From an uncultured Acetatifactor sp. (GTDB taxonomy: Bacteria; Bacillota; Clostridia; Lachnospirales; Lachnospiraceae), in the NCBI GenBank assembly GCA_934436435.1, contig CAKSAN010000003.1, positions 1-64,000 on the forward strand: a stretch of 64,000 nt of DNA, in the 5' to 3' direction. The translations under genes were made by a program, and so were the position numbers. This document shows positions 57,688-64,000 of the stretch, in pieces; position 1 is the first letter of the stretch, and every line of letters starts with the position of its first letter. The notes under the pieces are model-generated. The model was given only the letters and a program-made list of their open reading frames with translations, was not told where the DNA came from and searched no databases.

Positions 57688-57775
57688 TTGCGCACCTATA
57701 TTATATCATAATACAACGTATTAGAGATAAAAATATAACAAAAAATGCGCAACAATTTAAAATAATATTGCGCAT
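57688..57775 (-). promoter_or_regulatory. Galactanase promoter with three TGCGCA operator boxes
   Basis: On the minus strand a perfect -10 TATAAT (57700-57705) lies about 50 bp before the start codon. One box (TTGCGCA, 57688-57694) overlaps the expected transcription start. Two more form an inverted pair, ATGCGCAA (57745-57752) and TTGCGCAT (57768-57775), 40-70 bp upstream of the -10. The boxes resemble LacI/GalR-family half-sites; no regulator gene is adjacent. Confidence 0.55.
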
Positions 57776-57930
57776 AAATCAATGTCTTTTGTGCTGACTA
57801 CGCTGGTTGCCCGCATGGATGCCGCAGGGGAGGGAGATCAGGTCATCCGTTTGCAGGAGCCGGAATTCGTGTGGAAAATGTTGAAAAAAAGATTTGTAAG
57901 AGACGTTGTATTAAAATGGAAGCCAAAATA

Positions 57931-57960
57931 CGCCATTGGGAAGAAAAATTCTCAATGGCG
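57931..57960. terminator. Hairpin downstream of azlD
   Basis: CGCCATTGGGAA and TTCTCAATGGCG pair with one G-U around GAAAAA. It lies 18 bp past the azlD stop on the minus strand. Between 57776 and 57930 no gene is convincing; a frame from 57782 has no ribosome binding site. Confidence 0.6.
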
Positions 57961-57977
57961 ATTTTGTTTGCGGGACA

Positions 57978-58277
57978 TTATAAAAACAACTCAATCACAA
58001 ACACCAGCACGCAGCAGATCACGGATACCGGGAACAATCCGGCGCCGAGCCATGCGGCGACGATACCGGCGATGAGTGCCACCAGTCCTGAGATGGGGGT
58101 CTGGGTAGCGTGGATGATGGCCGGGAAGGTCATGACAGCCAGTGTCACGTAGGGTACATAATACAAAAAGGACTGAATAAACTGATTCTTGATGGGTTTG
58201 CGGATCAGCGTCAGGGGTAAGACACGGATCGTATAGGAGACAGCGGCCATAACGGCAATGTAGATATAATTATTCAT
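57978..58277 (-). CDS. azlD: AzlD-family branched-chain amino acid exporter small subunit
   Basis: A 99-residue protein with three to four transmembrane helices. The typical AzlD segment IRVLPLTLIRKPIKNQFI (about residues 17-34) is present. It overlaps azlC by 8 bp. AzlC and AzlD together export branched-chain amino acids or analogues. Confidence 0.9.
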   Translation of the reverse strand: MNNYIYIAVMAAVSYTIRVLPLTLIRKPIKNQFIQSFLYYVPYVTLAVMTFPAIIHATQTPISGLVALIAGIVAAWLGAGLFPVSVICCVLVFVIELFL

Positions 58278-59043
58278 TTACGTGGTCTCCTTTCTGGACA
58301 GAATCGTTGGCTTTCGCGGGAGCAGCTTCCTCCGCATCCTGCTTTACCGGGAACAGGATCGCTGCGGCACCGGAGATGATCACGGTCAGCAGGATGGTCC
58401 TGGTACCTTCCGACAGGGAAGAAATCCCGGGCAGATAGTTGCAGGCAAAGCTCAGTGCGAAACTGATCGCTACCAGGGCGGCCACGATCTTACTCTTTCT
58501 GGCAGGCGGAATGATAATGGCCAGGAACATTCCGTATAACGCAACACTCAGAGCGCTGACGGCCCGAAGAGGCAGAGCATTTCCGGCGATGATGCCGCAG
58601 GCGGTTCCTCCGGCCCAGGCGGGGGCGGCCAACAGGATCGCACCGTAGGTATAGTACGGATTCAGGATACCGGGCCTGGCGATTGTGATGCCGAACAGCT
58701 CGTCCGTGACATCATAGGCAATGATCAGCCTGTGGAAAAAGGGCGTGCCGGGAGAAAACTTCTGGGCCAGCGCACAACTCATGAGCAGATAACGGGCATT
58801 GGCAATCAGGGTGATGATCGCCACCTCCAGATACGAGGCCTGTGCCGCGATCAGGGTAAATGCGGCGTATTCTCCGGCGGAAGCGTTATTTAACAGGCTT
58901 GCCAGAAAACCCTGCATGGGGGTAAAGCCGGCATGTCTTGCGGCAATTCCCAGAGAGAAGGATACCGCAAAGTATCCCAGAGCAATGGGAAAGCCGTCCC
59001 GTATACCGTCGCAGAAGACTTTCCTGCTGAATTTATCATTCAT
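58270..59043 (-). CDS. azlC: AzlC-family branched-chain amino acid exporter large subunit
   Basis: A 257-residue membrane protein with about seven transmembrane helices. AzlC marks are PIALGYFAVSFSLGIAARHAG and LNNASAGEYAA (residues about 17-65). Start at 59043 is favoured because GAGGA lies 9 nt upstream; ATG 59052 has no spacing to that site. First gene of the azlCD operon. Confidence 0.92.
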   Translation of the reverse strand: MNDKFSRKVFCDGIRDGFPIALGYFAVSFSLGIAARHAGFTPMQGFLASLLNNASAGEYAAFTLIAAQASYLEVAIITLIANARYLLMSCALAQKFSPGTPFFHRLIIAYDVTDELFGITIARPGILNPYYTYGAILLAAPAWAGGTACGIIAGNALPLRAVSALSVALYGMFLAIIIPPARKSKIVAALVAISFALSFACNYLPGISSLSEGTRTILLTVIISGAAAILFPVKQDAEEAAPAKANDSVQKGDHVNE

Positions 59044-59218
59044 AAGTTTCATTCCTCATCTTTCTGTAAGGCGCCTTTGGGCGCACATGTCCTATTATAA
59101 CGCACATTTCCATGAGAGAAAAGGATGAAAATTAATGAGATAGAGGGAGAACAACGAGTATATTTCTGCATTTTTCACATAAATATGGAATAAGTAAGAC
59201 TTAGGCGGTGGATAATGC

Positions 59219-59644
59219 ATGAAAATCAAATGGAGACAGTGGAAAATAATAATGACCGCAGCACTGGGCACATTGCTGCTCACAGGCTGCGGTCTGCTTC
59301 CGGAGGAGAACATCAAGCTTCGGGATCTGGACTTTACGGTGCTCAGTGAAGAAAAAATTCCGGAGGAACTCAAGACCGTGATTGCAGAAAAGGGAACAGA
59401 GCCCTTTCAACTGACCTACAGCGACAACCAGAACCTTTACATCAGTATCGGTTACGGAGAACAGAAGACCGGTGGCTACAGCATTGCCGTAGATGCGCTG
59501 TATCTGACGGACGACGCCATTCATGTCAGCACCAGTCTCCTGGGGCCGGATATTACCGGACAAAAGGAAGGCGCAGGGAAACCCTCCACGCCTTACATTG
59601 TGTTAAAAACAGAGCTTCTGGATAAAACAGTACTCTACGAATAG
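59219..59644 (+). CDS. Small PrcB-like lipoprotein
   Basis: A 141-residue lipoprotein: signal peptide with lipobox LLTGC (Cys near 24). The C-terminal half (SDNQNLYISIGYGEQKTGGYSI, two adjacent stretches) matches the PrcB C-terminal fold found in protease-complex proteins, and ends in a short beta region with PSTPYIVLKT. Function here is unknown. It is convergent with pnuC (10 bp between stops). Confidence 0.75.
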   Translation: MKIKWRQWKIIMTAALGTLLLTGCGLLPEENIKLRDLDFTVLSEEKIPEELKTVIAEKGTEPFQLTYSDNQNLYISIGYGEQKTGGYSIAVDALYLTDDAIHVSTSLLGPDITGQKEGAGKPSTPYIVLKTELLDKTVLYE

Positions 59645-59654
59645 CCGGAAACCT

Positions 59655-60338
59655 TTACAGATCCAACAGGATCTCCCGGCGTTTCCAGCTTAAGAAACCA
59701 TACATATCGTTGAAAAAGAAAATGGCGAAATTCACCACAACGGGAAGATACGCCGGATTCTCCAGAGAGGCCAGTGTCCAGAGGACAATAAGCACAATAT
59801 CATTGGCGGCGTACCCCAGTGCATAATATGAGGAACGCAGCATTGTCAGGGCGGCGGCCAGAAAGCTTGTGACTACGGAAATGGTACTGAATACAATGTT
59901 GGGAGTATCCAGAGTTTTCAGTATCAGGTAGAACACAAAGGTTACCACAGCACAGCTGACAGTGACCCACAAGGCCTGGGTGCGATGCAGGATCCGGATT
60001 TCCACTTCCGCATCGTTGCCTTCGGAAGGATGACGCAGCCAGGTGATGGTGGACCATACCGCCATGGGAAGCGCCATGCCGAGATAAGTGATCATTTCTC
60101 CCCAATAGCGGAAGCGATAGGAGATAATGCCGTATAAAATACTGAATACGATCATCAGAATCTGTGCCCATACATTTCCCTTGGCTGCAAAAATCAGGGA
60201 GGTGACACCGATCAAAGCGGCCGTGAGTGTCAGCAGGTCAAAATCAGCGGTTACCAGATTCGAAACAATAACTATCAAAAGGGATGCGATCCACAGGATC
60301 CATTCCTTTTTTGTAAAATTTTTAAATGGATTTTTCAA
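59655..60338 (-). CDS. pnuC: PnuC-type nicotinamide riboside transporter
   Basis: A 227-residue protein with about seven transmembrane helices. The C-terminal NDMYGFLSWKRRE motif and central WSTITWLRHP are typical of PnuC, which facilitates uptake of nicotinamide riboside or related vitamins. It lies 24 bp downstream of a LysR gene on the same strand and may be co-transcribed. No NAD-related riboswitch was recognised in the short gap. Confidence 0.88.
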   Translation of the reverse strand: MKNPFKNFTKKEWILWIASLLIVIVSNLVTADFDLLTLTAALIGVTSLIFAAKGNVWAQILMIVFSILYGIISYRFRYWGEMITYLGMALPMAVWSTITWLRHPSEGNDAEVEIRILHRTQALWVTVSCAVVTFVFYLILKTLDTPNIVFSTISVVTSFLAAALTMLRSSYYALGYAANDIVLIVLWTLASLENPAYLPVVVNFAIFFFNDMYGFLSWKRREILLDL

Positions 60339-60362
60339 TTTTTTATCCTCCTGAAATATGAT

Positions 60363-61304
60363 CTAGTCGTCAGAACGGGAATCATTTTCAGGATCCAGGA
60401 TCGGCAGGTTGCGATGACAGATTCCCCGCAGGTAATTGCAGAAGGTAGCGGCAGCCCTGCTCTGGCTGCGGCTTTTGTCCCACAGCATTTTCACCTCACG
60501 GGACGGCAGCGGCACATTCAATGTCAGAGGAACGAGACTGCCATCTTTAAAAAAGGGTGCAGCCAGAGGTCCCGGCACAAAGCCCACCCCCAGATTGTGC
60601 TGGAGCAGCGGAATGACCAGATCGGCAGTGGCCACCTCCATGGCAGGCTCATAGTCCAGATGCTGTTCGATAAATACTTTCCGGTAATATTCATAGCTGG
60701 CGGTGCCGTATCCGAGACCGATGATGGAATGGAGCCGGAACTCCTTCAGCGTCATGGGACGATCGGACAGAGCGGCATAGTCCGGGCCGCCGGCGGGAAC
60801 CTCCCGGAAAGTCATCAGATCTTCGCAGGCCAGAGCATCATGGAGTTCAAAAGGAGTCGTCACGATGGCCAGATCGAGCCGGCCGCTTTGCAGAGATTTC
60901 AGAATCTCCGGAGTGGTATTGTTCTGGATGCGTATTTTAATCTCCGGATAGCCGTTCTGAAAATCATGCAGATTCTGCAACAGGAATAAATGCAGGGCAG
61001 TCTCGGTGACACCCAGTTCAATGGTGCCGCTGCACGTATTTTTATCCCGGCATAGTTCTGCCTCAGCCTCCAGCAGGTGCTGACAGGCGATAGCCACATG
61101 GGCATAGAGCCTTTTTCCCTCATCGGTCAGCTTCAGTCCCCGTGGCTCTCTAAGAAAAAGGCGGCAGTCCAGCTGATCCTCCAACAGATGAATAATGCGG
61201 GTCACATTTGGCTGGCTGCTTTTTAAGACCATGGCAGCCTTGGTGATATTTTCATATTTGGCAACGTAATAGAAGATTCTGTAGTATTCAAAACTGATAT
61301 TCAT
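60363..61304 (-). CDS. LysR-family transcriptional regulator
   Basis: A 313-residue regulator. The N-terminal winged helix is YYVAKYENITKAAMVLKSSQPNVTR (about 12-36, two consecutive parts). An effector-binding domain fills about 90-300. It is divergent from pyrB with 101 bp between starts and upstream of pnuC; it could control either. Ligand unknown. Confidence 0.92.
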   Translation of the reverse strand: MNISFEYYRIFYYVAKYENITKAAMVLKSSQPNVTRIIHLLEDQLDCRLFLREPRGLKLTDEGKRLYAHVAIACQHLLEAEAELCRDKNTCSGTIELGVTETALHLFLLQNLHDFQNGYPEIKIRIQNNTTPEILKSLQSGRLDLAIVTTPFELHDALACEDLMTFREVPAGGPDYAALSDRPMTLKEFRLHSIIGLGYGTASYEYYRKVFIEQHLDYEPAMEVATADLVIPLLQHNLGVGFVPGPLAAPFFKDGSLVPLTLNVPLPSREVKMLWDKSRSQSRAAATFCNYLRGICHRNLPILDPENDSRSDD

Positions 61305-61362
61305 ATAAAAATGATATGCCTCACATATAAACTATATATTTTTAGTATCCGTCAGGATATAG

Positions 61363-61368
61363 TATAAT
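61363..61368 (+). promoter_or_regulatory. -10 element of pyrBI
   Basis: TATAAT about 38 bp before ATG. The -35 is poor, and a small palindrome TATCC-GTCA-GGATA (61346-61359) fills the spacer, a possible LysR or other regulator site. No PyrR-type attenuator hairpin fits in the short leader. Confidence 0.5.
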
Positions 61369-61405
61369 ACGCGGTTGAAAAAAAGTAAACAGAGGAGAAA
61401 AGGTT

Positions 61406-62353
61406 ATGCGACATTTGATTGATTCACTGGACCTGTCGGTAGCGGAGACGCAGGAGATCTTAGACCTGGCGGACCGGATCGCTGCCGACCCCGCTGCATA
61501 CGCTCATTGTGCAGACGGGAAAATACTGGCAACCTTATTTTACGAGCCCAGCACCCGTACCAGACTTTCTTTTGAGACCGCCATGCTGAACCTCGGCGGC
61601 AGGACACTGGGATTCGCCGGTGTGGAGCAGTGCAGTGCCACCAAAGGTGAGACTGTGGCAGATACCGCCCGGGTGGTCAGCTGTTATGCGGACATCATCG
61701 CCATGCGGCATCCCAAGGAAGGAGCACCGCTGCGGGCTTCCATGTATTCCCGGATCCCGGTGATCAATGCCGGGGACGGCGGACATAACCATCCGACCCA
61801 GACCCTGATCGATCTGCTGACCATAAGACAGCGCAAGGGGCATCTGGATCATCTGAAGATCGGCTTCTGCGGCGATCTGAAATTCGGCAGAACCGTACAC
61901 TCTCTGGTGAACAGTCTGGTACGCTATCCGGGCAATGAATTCTATTTCATTTCTCCAGAGGAATTGAAAGTTCCGGATTATCTGGTGGAGGACACCCTGA
62001 AACCCGCGAATGCCCCCTATCATGAGGTCACCAGTCTGGAGGATACATTGCCCGAACTGGATGTGCTCTACATGACCAGAGTCCAGAAGGAACGTTTTTT
62101 CAACGAAGAAGATTACATCCGTTTGAAAGACATCTATATCCTGGATCAGGAAAAATTGAATCTGGCGAAAGCAGATATGCCGGTATTGCATCCGCTGCCC
62201 CGGGTGGATGAGATCGCTCCGGAAGTGGATGCGGATCCGAGAGCTGCATATTTTCAGCAGGTATTGAACGGTAAATTTATTCGTATGGCATTGATCCTAA
62301 GTCTGTTAGACCTTACGGATCCGGTGACGGGAAAGAAGGTGCTGGTATGTTAA
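61406..62353 (+). CDS. pyrB: Aspartate carbamoyltransferase catalytic chain
   Basis: A 315-residue enzyme for the first committed step of pyrimidine synthesis (carbamoyl phosphate + aspartate to carbamoyl-aspartate). The carbamoyl-phosphate site [13 protein letters not shown] (about 50-62), HPTQTLIDL and [11 protein letters not shown] are present. GAGGAG precedes ATG. It overlaps pyrI by 7 bp. Confidence 0.97.
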   Translation: MRHLIDSLDLSVAETQEILDLADRIAADPAAYAHCADGKILATLFYEPSTRTRLSFETAMLNLGGRTLGFAGVEQCSATKGETVADTARVVSCYADIIAMRHPKEGAPLRASMYSRIPVINAGDGGHNHPTQTLIDLLTIRQRKGHLDHLKIGFCGDLKFGRTVHSLVNSLVRYPGNEFYFISPEELKVPDYLVEDTLKPANAPYHEVTSLEDTLPELDVLYMTRVQKERFFNEEDYIRLKDIYILDQEKLNLAKADMPVLHPLPRVDEIAPEVDADPRAAYFQQVLNGKFIRMALILSLLDLTDPVTGKKVLVC

Positions 62354-62772
62354 ACGTAGAATCCATTCAGAACGGTGTCGTGATCGATCACATTCCCGCA
62401 GGAAAGGGAATGGACATATACAGACTGCTGGAACTGGAGTCCAAGACCCAGTCCGTAGCCTTATTACAATCCGTAAAAAGCCAGAAATACGGCTGCAAGG
62501 ATCTGATCAAGATCGAGGGAGAGAATCTGCCGGAACGGCTGGATATTCTGGGATATCTGGACGGCCAGATCACCCTGATCGTGATCCGTGACGGAAAAGT
62601 TGTAAAAAAGTATCATCCGGTTCCTCCACAGAGGCTGGTAAATGTGATAAAATGTAAAAATCCCCGTTGTATTACCAGTATAGAGACGAATTGTGACCAC
62701 ATATTCGAATTGTCCCCGTCAGGAAGATACCGTTGCCTATACTGTAATCAGGAGATGCCTGTAGGAAGGTAA
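62347..62772 (+). CDS. pyrI: Aspartate carbamoyltransferase regulatory chain
   Basis: A 141-residue regulatory subunit. The N-terminal nucleotide-binding domain holds the effector site; the C-terminal zinc domain has CKNPRC (about 103-108) and CLYC (about 132-135). It confers allosteric control by CTP/ATP on PyrB and begins inside the pyrB stop region. Confidence 0.96.
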   Translation: MLNVESIQNGVVIDHIPAGKGMDIYRLLELESKTQSVALLQSVKSQKYGCKDLIKIEGENLPERLDILGYLDGQITLIVIRDGKVVKKYHPVPPQRLVNVIKCKNPRCITSIETNCDHIFELSPSGRYRCLYCNQEMPVGR

Positions 62773-62809
62773 CCGTGTGAAAAATAAAGGTTTCACCCAC
62801 GGCTTTGTG
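62773..62809 (+). terminator. Possible terminator after pyrI
   Basis: CCGTGTGAAA can pair with TTTCACCCACGG through a small bulge, followed by CTTTGTG. A weak U-run makes this only a candidate. Confidence 0.35.
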
Positions 62810-62849
62810 CCACAGGCTTAAAGTTCGTAGTATACGGAAAGGAATGAGG

Positions 62850-63650
62850 ATGATGCAGCGTAAAATACACGGACAGATGTCAGAGTCCTTTTTGATCGCC
62901 GGGATATTGTCGGTTTCGGGCGGTTTGCAGGATGCCTATACCTATATGTACCGGGGAAAGGTATTTGCCAATGCCCAGACCGGTAATATTGTATTACTTG
63001 CCCAAAATCTGGTAGACCGGAACTGGTCAGTGGCGTTCCGGTATTTTTCCCCGCTATTGTTCTTTGCGTTGGGAGTGGCAGTAGCGGAGTGTATTCATAT
63101 GCGGTATCAGAAGGCCCAGAGGATCCACTGGCGTCAGCTGGTACTTGCCATAGAGATCCTGTTATTGTTTGCTGTGGGATTTTTCCCGAATGCGTTGGAT
63201 CTGCTGGCCAATGCCATGGTGTCCTTCGCCTGTGCCATGCAGGTACAGGCCTTCCGTAAGGTGAACGGCTATGCCTTTGCCAGTACCATGTGTATCGGCA
63301 ATCTGCGCAGCGGCATGGAATCCCTGTGTGCTTACGGGAGGACGAAGGACAGGAAGACTCTGCACAAAGCCGGCTGCTATTTTGGCATTATCATCCTGTT
63401 TGCCATCGGTGCGGCGCTGGGCGGACATCTGATCTCCGTACTTGGAGCCGGAACCATCTGGATTTCCTGCATTATTTTACTGATCAGCTTCTTATGTATG
63501 TTCATCCGGGAGGAGAAGGAAGAACATCCTGAGATCGTGGAAGAAGAACAGGAGATTCGCAGCAACCTGCAAAATATCCGCAAAGAGGCAAGGGATGTGG
63601 AACATATCCTGGAGAATGACATCCGCTCCCAGATCGAGAAGAAAAAATAA
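62850..63650 (+). CDS. DUF1275 (YoaK) family membrane protein
   Basis: A 266-residue membrane protein with about six transmembrane helices. The DUF1275 mark GGLQDAYTYMYRGKVFANAQTGN (about 25-47, one motif in consecutive parts) is clear. The C-terminus is a charged coiled tail rich in Glu. Start at 62850 is set by AAAGGA 6 nt upstream; a GTG frame from 62805 is longer but lacks a site. Function of the family is unknown. Confidence 0.9.
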   Translation: MMQRKIHGQMSESFLIAGILSVSGGLQDAYTYMYRGKVFANAQTGNIVLLAQNLVDRNWSVAFRYFSPLLFFALGVAVAECIHMRYQKAQRIHWRQLVLAIEILLLFAVGFFPNALDLLANAMVSFACAMQVQAFRKVNGYAFASTMCIGNLRSGMESLCAYGRTKDRKTLHKAGCYFGIIILFAIGAALGGHLISVLGAGTIWISCIILLISFLCMFIREEKEEHPEIVEEEQEIRSNLQNIRKEARDVEHILENDIRSQIEKKK

Positions 63651-63670
63651 AGATAGAATAAGATAGAATA

Positions 63671-63710
63671 ACAAAAGCCTTCGGCAGGAAAATCTGCCGG
63701 AGGCTTTTGT
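63671..63710. terminator. Bidirectional terminator between DUF1275 and chemotaxis-receptor genes
   Basis: The 17-nt arms 63671-63687 and 63694-63710 pair fully with one G-U around GAAAAT, giving U-rich tails on both strands. It serves the convergent genes on both sides. Confidence 0.9.
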
Positions 63711-63728
63711 GGATATTCATTGAAAATA

Positions 63729-64000
63729 TTACAGTGCTTTTACATCGTCCCGCAAAGCACCGGTCATCTCTTGGACAAACGTGGTCTGGGAGGAAATCTC
63801 CTCGGTATTGGCGGCGATGGTTGCCACCTTTTCCGTCATCTCGTTCATACGGTTCACCAGCTCTTCGATGGAGGACATGCTTCCCGCTACCTTGGGCAGG
63901 ATTGCTTCCGCCTTCTCGTTGTTCTGCGACAACAGATTCTTGGTGGAATCGGACAGCTGCCGGATTTCTTCCGCCACGACAGCAAATCCGCGGCCATGCT
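63729..64000 (-). CDS. 3' end of a methyl-accepting chemotaxis protein gene
   Basis: The last 90 residues of a protein whose gene continues past the window edge. The visible start HGRGFAVVAEEIRQLSDSTK is the conserved signalling hairpin tip of chemoreceptors, followed by the descending coiled coil (heptads through EELVNRMNEMTEKVA). Sensor domain and class cannot be seen. The ATG inside this frame is not a real start. Confidence 0.9.
   Translation of the reverse strand, partial: HGRGFAVVAEEIRQLSDSTKNLLSQNNEKAEAILPKVAGSMSSIEELVNRMNEMTEKVATIAANTEEISSQTTFVQEMTGALRDDVKAL

Noticed and set aside
57782-58075. 97-codon plus-strand frame between the galactanase and azlD genes
   Set aside because: No ribosome binding site, runs through the azlD hairpin and into azlD antisense; no family recognised. 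A fragment of an old gene cannot be excluded.

Overview
The window looks like a chromosomal segment of a spore-forming, Gram-positive gut anaerobe of the Lachnospiraceae (Roseburia/Blautia-type Clostridia). This rests on a SpoVT gene, an Ile T-box leader before ileS, the pth-mfd pair, an AgrC/LytTR-type two-component pair, frequent GGAGG ribosome binding sites, and a beta-mannan utilisation cluster of the kind known from Roseburia. I cannot name the species from sequence alone. No rRNA, tRNA, CRISPR array, IS element or prophage was seen.

Layout. 0.2-13.3 kb is an accessory surface region: two large secreted beta-rich proteins (1798 aa with a C-terminal membrane anchor; 993 aa with two LysM repeats) flank an AAA/DUF4143 ATPase and a histidine kinase/LytTR regulator pair. 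A promoter-terminator unit resembling the antisense arm of a type I toxin-antitoxin locus lies in the intergenic region, followed by a 21-bp-period direct repeat that looks like a LytTR-type activator site. 13.4-22.2 kb is housekeeping: pth, mfd, a 34-aa mini-gene whose ribosome binding site sits inside a terminator-like hairpin, a membrane glycosyltransferase, a PfkB sugar kinase, a membrane-anchored protein and a Nudix hydrolase.

22.3-37.9 kb is a galacto-/gluco-mannan oligosaccharide locus. It holds a GH36 alpha-galactosidase, LacI and AraC regulators, an ABC importer (lipoprotein plus two permeases), a cellobiose 2-epimerase-like enzyme, two GH130 mannoside phosphorylases, a 1026-aa protein fusing PAS-GGDEF-GAF-like-degenerate GGDEF signalling domains to a CE17-like acetyl-mannan esterase, and mannose-6-phosphate isomerase. 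The inferred route is import, removal of galactosyl and acetyl groups, epimerisation of the reducing end, phosphorolysis to mannose 1-phosphate, then entry to glycolysis via a mutase encoded elsewhere and ManA. No endo-mannanase or beta-glucosidase is present. The signalling-esterase fusion is the most unusual object here, because it physically joins cyclic-di-GMP-type domains to a catabolic enzyme.

38-55 kb holds a small alarmone synthetase, metF, a MarR-regulated heterodimeric ABC exporter, an NSS-family Na+ symporter, spoVT, a membrane GGDEF protein, ileS with its T-box, a DUF6056-like membrane protein and glycogen phosphorylase. After glgP comes an array of eight 52-bp units, each able to fold into a stem-loop. 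55.6-64 kb carries a GH53 galactanase lipoprotein with TGCGCA operator boxes, azlCD, a PrcB-like lipoprotein, pnuC with a LysR regulator, pyrBI, a DUF1275 membrane protein and the 3' end of a chemotaxis receptor gene that runs off the window.
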